This document shows positions 17,106-25,452 of a stretch of 64,000 nucleotides of DNA, piece after piece. Positions within the stretch are counted from its first letter, which is position 1. Each line of letters starts with the position of its first letter. A program made the translations under genes and the position numbers. Under the pieces are notes generated by a model. The model was not told the DNA's origin. It was given only the letters and a program-made list of their open reading frames with translations, and ran no database searches. The stretch comes from Rhodospirillaceae bacterium (GTDB taxonomy: Bacteria > Pseudomonadota > Alphaproteobacteria > Dongiales > Dongiaceae): assembly GCA_008012315.1 (NCBI GenBank), contig SSEL01000042.1, forward strand, positions 1 to 64,000, read 5' to 3'.

Positions 17106-17747
17106 TCACCATCTCAGCAGCCGAGGGCCCAAGAGTGCGCCGATCAGCGTGCAGAAGACAATGGGCCCCAGGTACCAGAGAACCATGAAGGGTATCGAGC
17201 TGGAGGGTTGATGGAGCGTAAAGGTAGCTGCACCAATAGCTCCCGCAACCAATCCGGCGATTGCACCGGTCCAACCCGGGCTGGTCGGCGCTTCCTTCCG
17301 CAAGGCCCAAATGAGGGCAGTGAACGGGAGAAGGGCAAAAAACGGGATACAGAGCAGACATGCTACCCATTGCGGCCCGAATAGCATCGCGTTCCACGTA
17401 GAAGGATGGCTCGACAAGAGGGTTGCACCGGCCGCCACCATGACAACAAGAGGCAGGAGCGCAATAATAATCAGTGGCTTAGGCAAGATTTTTCCGGGTC
17501 GGGCGGCTTTGAGCAGGAACGATACACCGGCCACAACCAAGCCAAATGTCAGGCCCAGGTACACAATCTTGATGGCCAAATCCTCGCTGCCAGGAACAGC
17601 CTCTGGCGTGCCAAGCGTCAATAGCATCAGACAAAGTGTCGCCGCTGCTCCTGCCGCAACGGCTGCAAGAATCGTATTGCGCAAGTGGGTACGCTTAACA
17701 GGTTTGGTATGTGTGGCGAGCAAGTTGATGAGATCGTCTGTCTTCAT
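17106..17747 (-). CDS. nrsF: NrsF-family (DUF1109) anti-sigma factor
   Basis: 213-residue integral membrane protein with six predicted transmembrane helices (for example LRNTILAAVAAGAAATLCLM and LIIIALLPLVVMVAAGATLL) and a short cytoplasmic N-terminus starting MKTDDLINLLATHTKPV, characteristic of DUF1109/NrsF. NrsF proteins bind and hold ECF sigma factors at the membrane; in Caulobacter the SigF-NrsF pair responds to dichromate, cadmium and copper stress. The gene overlaps the upstream ECF sigma gene by 4 bases (ATGA), so they are translationally coupled. Two cysteines (AVACLLCIP-type region and VFCTL) lie within or near helices, and cysteines have been implicated in sensing in this family. 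It very likely controls the metal response here. Confidence 0.88.
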   Translation of the reverse strand: MKTDDLINLLATHTKPVKRTHLRNTILAAVAAGAAATLCLMLLTLGTPEAVPGSEDLAIKIVYLGLTFGLVVAGVSFLLKAARPGKILPKPLIIIALLPLVVMVAAGATLLSSHPSTWNAMLFGPQWVACLLCIPFFALLPFTALIWALRKEAPTSPGWTGAIAGLVAGAIGAATFTLHQPSSSIPFMVLWYLGPIVFCTLIGALLGPRLLRW

Positions 17748-18307
17748 GACTGCTCCCTCTCCCGAACCAGCAGCGACAAGATTTTTAACCCGCGGTGAAC
17801 GGAAACCTTGATAGCCGATGGTGACATGCCGGCTCTCTTGGCCGCTTCGTTGACACTCAATCCATCGACTTTGACAGACTGAATGGCCACCCGCATCTTT
17901 GGTGTCAGTTGGGAGAGCAGCTTCGACAGGTCGATCCCACTGTCGACGGCTGCGGCATCGCTCTCCACGAATATGCCGTCCGCAAATTCGACGGGTACGC
18001 TCAAACTTACCGACTTGCTCCGGCGCAGATAGTCAATCAGCCTGTACCGCGCAATCGTATATACCCACGGTGCAAGAGGTTCAGATCGGTCATAAGTGTG
18101 CCGACGCACGTGCAGGGAGATCAGCGTCTCTTGAACAAGATCTTCCGCATCCGCCGAACTCCGACCGACACGCACTAGTTGGTCCTTAAAGTATGCGCGC
18201 AAATAGGAGCTCAATTTCGTTAGCAAGGCTTTATGGGATGTGTCGTCGCCGTCCAAGCCAGCAAGCATCAGGGCCCTGAGTTCAGCTTCGTTCGAATTTA
18301 TCGTCAT
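17744..18307 (-). CDS. ECF sigma factor, SigF-like
   Basis: 187-residue ECF sigma-70 factor. Region 2 includes DAEDLVQETLISLHVRRHTY and WVYTIARYRLIDYLRR (core binding and -10 recognition); region 4 holds the helix-turn-helix LSVNEAAKRAGMSPSAIKVS VHRGL for the -35 element. It directs RNA polymerase to a stress regulon and is paired with the overlapping NrsF anti-sigma gene. The linker is long (VPVEFADGIFVESDAAAVDS), as in related proteobacterial members. The likely targets are the copper-island genes nearby, but I could not find a convincing repeated ECF promoter in front of them. No clear RBS precedes ATG 18307. Confidence 0.9.
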   Translation of the reverse strand: MTINSNEAELRALMLAGLDGDDTSHKALLTKLSSYLRAYFKDQLVRVGRSSADAEDLVQETLISLHVRRHTYDRSEPLAPWVYTIARYRLIDYLRRSKSVSLSVPVEFADGIFVESDAAAVDSGIDLSKLLSQLTPKMRVAIQSVKVDGLSVNEAAKRAGMSPSAIKVSVHRGLKILSLLVREREQS

Positions 18308-18457
18308 TTAGTTCGGACGGCCCAAGAAATTGGTCGTCATTCAAAGCCCTCTTCATTGATCTGTGGTAGTCCGCTACATACGACGTTTAGAAATGGCGCG
18401 AACTTTTCGGCCACTGGCACCAAAGCGAACTTACACTTCAGCACCAGATGCTGAAAG

Positions 18458-18778
18458 TCATCGCCCTTGGCAAATTTTGGGGCCCGTATCGACCGGTTTG
18501 TCGTCCTTGGCGTCCTGACTGAGAGCCGTTTGCCGGTTGTGACCCATACCCTTCATGCACACGAACATCATGAGGGCACACGGCAGGATATAAAGAAAGG
18601 GTGCCAACGCAGCGAGAGTAAGCCAGTGCTGGCTCAGAGCGAGGCTCAAAGCTAGAACAGCTGCGCTCCCGGCAAGGTATAACTCACGTCGTCGACCGAG
18701 CAAGCTACCCAGGTTTCTGCCGTTCCGATGACAGGGCGGGCGTTGGTTTGCGGACGGAGGGGTAACAGCGGTTTCCAT
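18458..18778 (-). CDS. DUF2933-like small membrane protein
   Basis: 106-residue protein with a hydrophilic N-terminus, two predicted membrane helices (LYLAGSAAVLALSLALSQHW and LAALAPFLYILPCALMMFVC) and a short cytoplasmic-type tail. The helix pair ending in C-x-L-M-M-F resembles DUF2933 proteins, which often sit beside copper ATPases and multicopper oxidases. Cys and Met residues at the second helix exit (CALMMFVCMKGMGH) could bind metal. AGGAAA lies 8 bases before ATG 18778. It is 150 bp upstream of the ECF sigma gene on the same strand and could be its target or operon partner. Function unknown. Confidence 0.65.
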   Translation of the reverse strand: METAVTPPSANQRPPCHRNGRNLGSLLGRRRELYLAGSAAVLALSLALSQHWLTLAALAPFLYILPCALMMFVCMKGMGHNRQTALSQDAKDDKPVDTGPKICQGR

Positions 18779-18919
18779 ATCTATTTTCCTATATAGCGGT
18801 CAAGACGCTCTTCGCTATCCAGTGCCCGACCGTTGGCAGTCCGATGAATTGACGAATATCTTGGTAACCTGAACCGGTCTCGGTGAGGAGCGACGCGATG
18901 ATCGCTCCTCACCGGCCCA

Positions 18920-19234
18920 TTAATTGTTCTGGCCGGTCGAGCCATTCGGGCTCGACCTCATGGAATTCATGCGCATGGATTCCATCATGTGATTGCAGTT
19001 GGTGACCATTTTATCGAGCTTTTGCTGTGTCTCGCTGGCGGAGGCGGTGGCGGTGTTACCCGTCGACTCACCGAGCGCGGTCTGACTGGGGTGGGCGGCC
19101 GCGATAAATCTTCGAGTCGCCGAATCTGCCGGATCTTGATGCGGCTCTGCAAAAGCGGCGGTGCCACTTAGGGCCATTCCAGCCAGAAGTCCGGCCGCTG
19201 CGATGACTCGCTTTCTGTTTTGCTTCGTAGCCAA
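18920..19234 (-). CDS. Small exported Met-rich protein, hypothetical
   Basis: 104-residue protein beginning at TTG 19234, which has GGAG 8 bases upstream; no ATG fits better. The signal peptide (KRVIAAAGLLAGMALSGTAA FA) is followed by a Ser/Thr/Ala-rich linker and a C-terminal helix with a single Cys-Asn-His and several Met (NCNHMMESMRMNSM). The Met/His/Cys cluster could bind Cu(I) in the periplasm, in line with the copper genes around it. No family recognised. It is divergent from the broken small gene at 19615, with a long palindrome between them. Confidence 0.55.
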   Translation of the reverse strand: MATKQNRKRVIAAAGLLAGMALSGTAAFAEPHQDPADSATRRFIAAAHPSQTALGESTGNTATASASETQQKLDKMVTNCNHMMESMRMNSMRSSPNGSTGQNN

Positions 19235-19614
19235 TTTCTAAACTCCATAATGGGCCCTCCTTGGGTAACGCGGGAGGGAGACGCGCTGTCTGCACTCGGC
19301 AAGTGAGGGGCTGCGCGAGAGAGGGCAGCAATTCGGTGTGCCCAACAGGATGAGAGAAGCCATCCGGTAGTTGGTGGTCCAATCTGCTTCCAATAATGAA
19401 TACGCAAGGCAGCCGTGGCTGGTTACAGCGACGCTGTAACCAGCACAATATTTTGGATTAATGAACGGGAAGTGGGCGTGGTCTACCCGCCGATCAACAC
19501 GTCCCACGTGGTAAGCTTTGGTGGCAAAATTTCTGCCCCGGTGTGTAACCGTGCCGCAGGTGCTAACGAATTAAGGCTAAGGAACTCCGCCGCGGCCATC
19601 TTCATATAATCATC
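19235..19614. other. Divergent intergenic region carrying a long palindrome
   Basis: No gene supported. It separates two small exported-protein genes transcribed away from each other, and contains the 27-bp palindrome at 19418-19444. Confidence 0.4.
19418..19444. promoter_or_regulatory. 27-bp perfect palindrome, candidate operator
   Basis: Arms GCTGGTTACAGCG (19418-19430) and CGCTGTAACCAGC (19432-19444) are perfectly complementary around a single A. The core has TTACA-N7-TGTAA symmetry, reminiscent of boxes bound by copper-responsive CopR-type regulators, though no such regulator is in the window. Followed on the plus strand by ACAATATTTTGG, so a terminator is a second possibility, but no gene ends just before it. 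Confidence 0.45.
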
Positions 19615-20024
19615 ATGACGAAGATAATCCGCCTGGTTCTTGCAACTATGTCTGCCCTGTCATTTATGCTAGGCAGCCTAGGCGGAGCTGCGTCTGCGCA
19701 GTCCGTTGGCCTCGTTGCGAATCAGCCTTGTCATATGGTTGCCGGCCACGCCGTCCGGGCTCGAAGCCGATGGCACCTCGTAAGGGTGTAAAGACGGATT
19801 GCGCCAATCAAACGGCTTGCGTCACCGTTGACGCAATGATGGCTCAGCCGTCTGGTCACCAGATCGGCATGCAATATGTTGCCAAGCCTGACTATTTCTC
19901 GGTGGTCGACGCCCTGCCAAGCTTTATTCGTGTTCCTGAGCTCCTTCCCCCAGGACAGCCTGATTTCGTCCCCGCACGCCAGCCTCGTCGTCAACCTGCC
20001 AGCCGCCGCGCAACCCGCAGATAA
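19615..20024 (+). pseudogene. Small exported Cys-rich protein gene, frameshifted
   Basis: ATG 19615 opens MTKIIRLVLATMSALSFMLG and a signal peptide ending in ASAQ, then NQPCHM, but stops near 19790. A second frame continues PGSKPMAPRKGVKTDCANQT with ACVTVDAMMA, and later FIRVPELLPPGQPDFVPARQ. The combined order (signal peptide, PCHM, DC-x-x-x-C, Pro-rich tail) resembles small metal-island proteins of unknown function. The frame change lies between about 19735 and 19790. Either it is a broken gene or there is a sequence error. Confidence 0.5.
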
Positions 20025-20711
20025 CCTGCTTGGCGCAGCCGTGGACGACCTGCTGGCGGCAGCGCATCAGTTGAGTCCGAATTTGCCGGCCAGTTATCCC
20101 CCGGGCGTTGTTATGCCTGCTCGCAATGATGACCGGTATCCGACCTTTCCAGCATGCCTCGTGGCAGCGTTCAATGGACTGATTTGCCATCAATACGGAG
20201 AGCGAGGATCTGCACTTTTCGAAGAAAACGATCAGGCTTGACCAGTATTATCTGACTCGGGCCGAAACGGCGATCCCGCAAAAGCGGCAGAGGGACGTTG
20301 CCGAGTTTGTAGGGTCTGCCGCAATTCTCGTCGAGTATGGCGCAGCAGTCGGCGGGTTGCCCGCTCTGGTGGACGGAAAATTGCCGAGGCTTGGCAGGAT
20401 TCGGAAGGGCTCTTCGGCCTTTTTGGGGCCGCTCGCTACAGCCATCGATCGCCAGACCGCAACGTATTGATATGCTGGGTGAATAAAACATATTTGGGCG
20501 AGGACACTATACCAAACCATACAGCTAAGCGATTATGCACGCACTCTCATTGGGGCGAAGACAGAATTTAATGCTCAACCGTGCAGTCAGGCTGGAGCTA
20601 TATGACCGTAGAATTGGCGCGCTGTGGGGAGCGTCGCGTCGGACAATGGTGTCGCAACCCTCTAGCCATTGATCTGATGTGTGAGCTGATGCACCGTGAG
20701 GCTTTCTAGAC
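20025..20711. other. Stretch with an unassigned open segment
   Basis: From 20183 to the stop at 20468-20470 the plus strand stays open without any start codon; it reads FSKKTIRLDQYYLTRAETAI and later AEFVGSAAILVEYGAAVGGL. I recognise no family. It could be the tail of a lost gene. The remainder shows nothing. Confidence 0.3.
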
Positions 20712-21788
20712 GTGGTAGGTGAACCGCTTTGGCGAATATCGCAAGCTGATCTCAACAGACTGATGGGGACGATCGAAGTAGTGTCGGCCCGGTTGTCCGA
20801 GTGTTTGTTTGCCGCTGGCGCCCGCCTCCGCATCGAGAGAGCCAATCTGCCGACCATACTTTATGGTCTCAGAGGTTCCGGTATGATCATCATCGAAGGC
20901 GAACGAGCGTTCGAGCTCGTTCCGCACATGCTCGTCGTGGCACCGCCAAATAAGTCGATCGACATCGTCGCCGCCAGTTCACTGTTAAGGCGTTCCCTTT
21001 CCGGTTCCGGCAGCATCAGGAAAAACAACTTTGTTCCTGGCTCGGTGCATCGCTACAAGGTCGGCGAGGGCGAGGCATCATTTTCGCTCGTTTGTGGTCG
21101 ATTCCATGCGGCTTATGGTCTGGGACTGGATCTTTTTGGTTTGCTCGCTTCGCCGGTCGTCGAAAGCTTTGATGCGCATGATCAGATTGACCAGTTCATG
21201 AACTATGCGATCGTTGAACTTGCCGCGCGCGAGGTTGGCGCAGAACCGATAGCATCAACCCTGTTCAAGCTTGTGTTGCTGACTCTGCTTCGTCGCAGTC
21301 TGTCTTCGACAAACGCTTGGGTGAAGGGTTTTTCGCTTCTGAACGACCCGCCGATAGCGCGAGCCTTTGCTGATATGGCGTCACGCCCGGCGGAGGATTT
21401 CAGTGTTCAAACCCTGTGTGAATCGGTAGGGTTGAGCCGCTCGGCGTTCATGAAGAGATTTGCGGCCGCGTTTGGTGATTCGCCGATGTCCGTCCTGAGG
21501 CGTCTTCGAATGCGGTTTGCGGCAAGCCTGCTGGCCGCCAATGCACTGTCCATCGAGCAAGTTACACATTACGCAGGCTATCAGAGCCGCAGTAGCTTCA
21601 CGCGAGCCTTCCGGAAGCAGTACGGGACCGATCCTTCAGACTATCGGGCGAGAGCGAACGGCGTCGTCGTTGCATATGAGATCGAAGAGGAGAACGCCCG
21701 GAATGATTATCCGCCGTCGGCCATTAAGCCGCTAGATGACGCCGGTCAGTCGATTGCCTACTCCACGCCTTTCCAGAATGCGATATAG
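20712..21788 (+). CDS. AraC-family regulator with cupin-type sensor domain
   Basis: Up to 358 residues. The N-terminal part (about 20-190) is an AraC cupin-type sensor (RIERANLPTILYGLRGSGMI; YGLGLDLFGLLASPVV). The C-terminal part (about 215-320) has two helix-turn-helix motifs: QTLCESVGLSRSAFMKRFAA and IEQVTHYAGYQSRSSFTRAF, ending in the family's DPSDYRA. A GTG at 20712 is the longest start; ATG 20763 is an alternative. The domain type (cupin plus AraC HTH) is that of RclR-like and related redox-responsive activators, which fits the broken DUF417 gene and peroxiredoxins in the same region. An internally deleted copy lies at 9490-9637. A 40-residue extension beyond the HTH is unusual. Confidence 0.88.
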   Translation: MVGEPLWRISQADLNRLMGTIEVVSARLSECLFAAGARLRIERANLPTILYGLRGSGMIIIEGERAFELVPHMLVVAPPNKSIDIVAASSLLRRSLSGSGSIRKNNFVPGSVHRYKVGEGEASFSLVCGRFHAAYGLGLDLFGLLASPVVESFDAHDQIDQFMNYAIVELAAREVGAEPIASTLFKLVLLTLLRRSLSSTNAWVKGFSLLNDPPIARAFADMASRPAEDFSVQTLCESVGLSRSAFMKRFAAAFGDSPMSVLRRLRMRFAASLLAANALSIEQVTHYAGYQSRSSFTRAFRKQYGTDPSDYRARANGVVVAYEIEEENARNDYPPSAIKPLDDAGQSIAYSTPFQNAI

Positions 21789-21989
21789 CCTTTGATGGCC
21801 ACCGCGGCATCGAAGAACTCGCCATAATACGATACTGCGTCTTCATTAATTTTCCCTCGACGATAAGCGAACGGCAATTTGTAAGACTGTTCTATGGACA
21901 CCGCCTGGTCGTCGTGCCCGGCCTAAGAATTTGCTTGTTATTGACGGGTTCGGGGGAAAAGTAGTCGTTGCCTTCGGGCCGACTATTGA

Positions 21990-22238
21990 AGCCGCGTACC
22001 AATTCGGTGCCGCCGTGCAGGTCTCTTGCGAATATGCCGATACCCTCGGCCAATTTTGCCTTTTCTCCATGACAGCGACCAGGCCGAAGTTGGCAAAGTG
22101 ATTGTGCCCCCTGTGACCGCCCCGCCCCCCGCCACTACTGCGCGTTGTTTAATTTAATTCCCATCAATAATAGCGCCGGGGATGCCCACATGGACGCCGT
22201 CTGCACCGCTCACTTCCATCTCGGGAACGATCTGTTGT
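21990..22238 (-). pseudogene. DUF2171 protein gene, broken by a stop and a frameshift
   Basis: With RBS CAGGAG before ATG 22238, the minus strand reads MSQQQIVPEMEVSGADGVHV then GIPGAIIDGN and a TAA. Reading through gives IKQRAVVAGGGAVTGG, and in the next frame GHNHFANFGLVAVMEKRQN. These pieces match the DUF2171 pattern (MEV-x-G-x-DG-x-HVG near the start, then a His-containing segment followed by GLVA-x-VE). So the gene carries a nonsense change near 22146 and a frameshift in a GC-rich run near 22120. DUF2171 proteins are small and of unknown role. Confidence 0.55.
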
Positions 22239-22294
22239 TGGCTCATGGGTGTCTCCTGCAGATTGCGATTAACACGCCTTGACTCGCCGATCTT

Positions 22295-23572
22295 CTACGC
22301 ATCCTCTGCGAGCCTCATGCCCGAAAACTGCCATCGAGCAGCCCCGGGGAAGAAGTTTCGGTAACTCGCACGGATATGCCCTGATGGGGTTAGGCAGGAG
22401 CCCCCGCGGAGCACGAATTGGCCTGACATGAATTTGCCGTTGTACTCGCCGACAGCGCCCTCAACCGCGCGAAACCGCGGATATGGCGAGAACGCGCTTC
22501 GGGTCCACTCCCAGACATCCCCAAACATCTGCTGGAGACCACCAAGGCGAGGTGATGCCGGTTTGGGACGAAGACGATGCGTGTCGAGGAAATTGCCCTG
22601 GATCGCGATTCCCCGAACCGCAGCTTCCCACTCGACCTCTGTTGGAAGGCGCTTTCCAGCCCATGTCGCGAATGCGTCTGCTTCGAAGTAGCTTATGTGA
22701 GTGACTGGAGCGGTGGGATCGACAGGTTGGAAACCTCTCAGCGTCATTGTCCAGTTTTGTCCGTCGCGCTCCTCCCAGTAGAGAGGCTGAGACCATCCCT
22801 CAGCCTGCACCTTAACCCAACCTTCTGACAACCATAGGAGCGGTTTTTTATACCCGCCGTCATCGATGAAGGCCGTCCATTCGGCATTCGTTACGAGGCG
22901 ATTGGCGAGCCGGAAAGGCTCGACAAGGACGCGATGTCGCGGACCTTCGCTATCGTACGCGAATCCAACGGATCCATGCCCAATCTCAACGATCGCCTCG
23001 TCAAACTCGGTGAAGGAGAGCGAAGGAAGATCAGCAGTCTCTACCGCAACAGGCGCAGGATCGCGATAAGCCGGACGAAGGGGATTCTGAGCGAAGAGAT
23101 GTAAGATATCGGTGAGTAGGAGTTCCTGATGTTGCTGCTCATGATGACAGCCGAGCTCGATCAGCTCGGCTATGCGGTGGCATGGGCTCGTGCGCAATAA
23201 CGCGTCGATGGCGTCATCGACATGCTTCCGATAATCCAGCACGCGGCTCAGTTGGGGCCGTGTGAGCATTCCACGTCGGAGACGTGGCTGCCGTGGCCCG
23301 AGCGTTTCGTAATACGAGTTGAAGAGAAAGTCGAAATTCTCATCGAAGGATTTGTAGGCTGAGACAAATGGCTTGAGGACCATTGCCTCGAAGAACCACG
23401 TCGTATGTGCTAGATGCCATTTAGCCGGGCTCGCGTCGGGCATGGACTGTACCGTGGCATCGGCATCGGAAAGTGGCTCGCCCAGCCCTTCGCTGGTCTG
23501 ACGAACATCGTGAAAGAAAGTATGAAGGTCGTTCGGCGCAAGCGCCGTTCGGAAGAGATGCGAAGGTTTCAT
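22295..23572 (-). CDS. egtB: Ergothioneine biosynthesis protein EgtB
   Basis: 425-residue iron-dependent sulfoxide synthase that couples hercynine with a thiol donor in ergothioneine synthesis. The N-terminal DinB-like domain carries the iron-binding pattern WHLAHTTWFFE and GCHHEQQHQELLLTDI; the C-terminal FGE-sulfatase domain has NAEWTAFIDDGGY, EVEWEAAVRG, FGDVWEWTRSAFSPYPRF and the ending RGGSCLTP, RASYRNFFPG and RWQFSGMRLA. Length matches EgtB. Cytoplasmic. The usual partner egtD (histidine methyltransferase) is not in the window; downstream lies a broken DUF2171 gene and upstream a MocR remnant. Ergothioneine is an antioxidant, so the gene suits the redox-stress theme, but without egtD nearby the pathway may be completed elsewhere. 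Confidence 0.95.
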   Translation of the reverse strand: MKPSHLFRTALAPNDLHTFFHDVRQTSEGLGEPLSDADATVQSMPDASPAKWHLAHTTWFFEAMVLKPFVSAYKSFDENFDFLFNSYYETLGPRQPRLRRGMLTRPQLSRVLDYRKHVDDAIDALLRTSPCHRIAELIELGCHHEQQHQELLLTDILHLFAQNPLRPAYRDPAPVAVETADLPSLSFTEFDEAIVEIGHGSVGFAYDSEGPRHRVLVEPFRLANRLVTNAEWTAFIDDGGYKKPLLWLSEGWVKVQAEGWSQPLYWEERDGQNWTMTLRGFQPVDPTAPVTHISYFEADAFATWAGKRLPTEVEWEAAVRGIAIQGNFLDTHRLRPKPASPRLGGLQQMFGDVWEWTRSAFSPYPRFRAVEGAVGEYNGKFMSGQFVLRGGSCLTPSGHIRASYRNFFPGAARWQFSGMRLAEDA

Positions 23573-23883
23573 CGCAAGGTCCTCACAAGAGGTTTAGAAC
23601 TGGCTGTCGGAAACTGAAGATCCCACTTCGACACGAAGTTTAAGCAGGCTCACACCAGAGGAATCCGAAAGCGGTGTCCGAGCGTCCAAAAGGCGTTGGC
23701 ATCCCATACGGTTTGACGCAGTACGATCGCTTTCTGAAGACGATCAGGACTCTGTTGGCGTCGATCGTGGAGTACCACTTGGTGGCAAACGCCGACCACG
23801 CTCGTGATCCGCTGTATCACCGGATTTTGCGCCTGGTACGGCTTCGCTCGACAAGAGGGGCAAGGAATCGGTTGGGGCGAATT
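23573..23883. other. Stretch upstream of egtB; nothing recognised
   Basis: Probably contains the egtB promoter. The minus-strand frame continues out of the MocR-like remnant but loses all similarity. Confidence 0.3.
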
Positions 23884-24021
23884 GGGAGCGACCAGCACCC
23901 GCAACGCCAGATCGATGGCCTGCTGTGAGCCAATGACAATCAGCACCTGCTCCGGCCGAGCGTCGGTGATGCTGAAGCGACGCCTCACACCGACTAAGAT
24001 CTCACCGGGATTCCGGAACAC
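23884..24021 (-). pseudogene. MocR-type (PLP-binding GntR) regulator fragment
   Basis: The minus-strand frame reads RRFSITDARPEQVLIVIGSQ then QAIDLALRVLVAP. This matches the segment of MocR/PdxR regulators where the aminotransferase-like domain begins (P-x-QV-x-I-x-x-G-x-QQALDL-x-x-R-x-L-x-x-PGD). The winged-helix domain, the PLP lysine and the rest of the enzyme-like domain are missing, and similarity ends after the VLVAP. An isolated fragment. Confidence 0.55.
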
Positions 24022-24070
24022 AGAAGCGAGATTCGATATACTTATTTCGTGACGCCGCTGCTGTGACAGC

Positions 24071-24310
24071 CTATTCGAGATTCAGCCAGGCTTGGTCGTC
24101 GAATTGATGCCAGCGGCTGTCACGATAAGCGGTGCCATAGGGACCGGCGACTGGATGGAATGTTTCGGTGCAATAGTTGTCGGTAACGTACCCGTTGCCG
24201 CTGCAATTGTTGTCGACAAGGATGTTACCGGGGCCTCTGGTATCGGAAGCGCAACCGCCGACAAGTGTAATCGCGCCGAGTGCGAGGATGATTGCCATTG
24301 TCTTACGCAT
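24071..24310 (-). CDS. Small lipoprotein, hypothetical
   Basis: 79-residue lipoprotein. The signal peptide (RKTMAIILALGAITLVGGC) ends in the lipobox LVGGC, with Cys at about position 21. The mature part has further cysteines (DNNCSGNGYVTDNYCTETF) and an aromatic C-terminus (DSRWHQFDDQAWLNLE). ATG 24310 is preceded by GGGGAAAG. I recognise no family. It is the last gene before the change to dense, clean coding sequence at about 24.5 kb, and stands alone on the minus strand. Confidence 0.6.
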   Translation of the reverse strand: MRKTMAIILALGAITLVGGCASDTRGPGNILVDNNCSGNGYVTDNYCTETFHPVAGPYGTAYRDSRWHQFDDQAWLNLE

Positions 24311-24536
24311 TCTTTCCCCCATTTGAAGGTCAGCCAAGAGCGTTCAAGGAACAGTTAGCAAATCACCCTGCAATGATAGGTTACAGGCGACCTGCCTGGC
24401 AAGAACTCCTGGTTGCGCATGGCTTCGCCGTGAAAGGTCACAAGAATTCGAGCCTAAGCCAACTTATTCAGCAATCTGACCAACTCGGTCTGAACGGTCA
24501 GCACGGCACGTGAGCTGGCCTACGACATCATGGCGA

Positions 24537-25358
24537 TCAGATGCCGGTAACGATCAGATCGATTTTGCTGGCCTTGAAGGCGCGAGCCAGATGGTTGGGT
24601 GGCGGCGCTTCCGTGATGATGACATGGCAGCGGTCGAGGCTGCATATCTGCGCCAGGGAGCGGCGGTCGAATTTCGTCGAATCGCAGAGGACGACGACCT
24701 GTCGCGCCCGTTCGATGAAAGCACGTTTCACCTCGGTATCTTCCAGGGTGTAGTCGTAGAGCCCGGATTCGATGATACCGGAAACACCGATGAAGACGCG
24801 GTCGAAGTAATAATCGGTCACCTGCGAGGTCGCGACCGGGCCGATCACCGCGAGTTCGGGGCCACGCAATTGCCCGCCCAGGAGATAGATCGGACTGCGT
24901 CCGGAGGTGAGGGTGATGGCCGTGGGCAGGCTGTTGGTGAAGATCCGCAGATCCGAGCGCGCGACCAGCTCTTTCGATAAAGCCAGGACGGAGGTGCCGA
25001 CATCCAGGGCCACGGTTTCGCTGGGGCCGATCAATTGCGCGGCGGCGGCGGCGATCCGTGCCTTGGCGGCGGCATTGCGGCGCTGCCGCTGCTTGAACAT
25101 CGGCTCTTCGGCGTCGAAGACTTCATGCTTATCGGTTTCGGTCGCGACGGCGCCGCCATGGGTGCGTTTCAGGATGCCGCGTTCTTCCAGGATTTCGAGA
25201 TCGCGCCTGATGGTCATGGCCGAGACGCCGAGCGTCTGGGCGATATCCGCGACCGTGATGAAACCGTGGCGGCCAACGATCTCCGCCAGGCGGGCTTGCC
25301 GGGCACCCGCCGGCAAGCGGCTGGCTGGGATCACTTCCTTCTGGGACGCCTCATGCAT
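24537..25358 (-). CDS. DeoR-family transcriptional regulator of sugar catabolism
   Basis: About 273 residues. The N-terminal HTH_DeoR domain reads ARQARLAEIVGRHGFITVAD and LGVSAMTIRRDLEILEERGI with the family's KRTHGGA; the C-terminal DeoRC domain (RRNAAAKARIAAAAAQLIGP, ALDVGTS, then FDRVFIGVSGI) binds a phosphorylated sugar. ATG 25358 starts just before the conserved part; the frame is open to 25448 but the added residues overlap the operator side and look non-coding. It is divergent from the ABC sugar transport and catabolism genes, with a perfect inverted repeat in between. It most likely represses that operon and is released by a sugar phosphate made by the FGGY kinase. Confidence 0.92.
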   Translation of the reverse strand: MHEASQKEVIPASRLPAGARQARLAEIVGRHGFITVADIAQTLGVSAMTIRRDLEILEERGILKRTHGGAVATETDKHEVFDAEEPMFKQRQRRNAAAKARIAAAAAQLIGPSETVALDVGTSVLALSKELVARSDLRIFTNSLPTAITLTSGRSPIYLLGGQLRGPELAVIGPVATSQVTDYYFDRVFIGVSGIIESGLYDYTLEDTEVKRAFIERARQVVVLCDSTKFDRRSLAQICSLDRCHVIITEAPPPNHLARAFKASKIDLIVTGI

Positions 25359-25452
25359 CGTCTTGAAAACCTTCGCTTTCCCTGACCTCGGCCAGCTTCC
25401 GAGACGTGCCGAAAAGCGAGTCGCGGGCCGGCTTTCTGATCGGATCATAACA

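Noticed and set aside
23573-24560. tRNA gene or attachment site at the island border
   Set aside because: No cloverleaf with CCA-type end, no integrase and no direct repeat could be seen.
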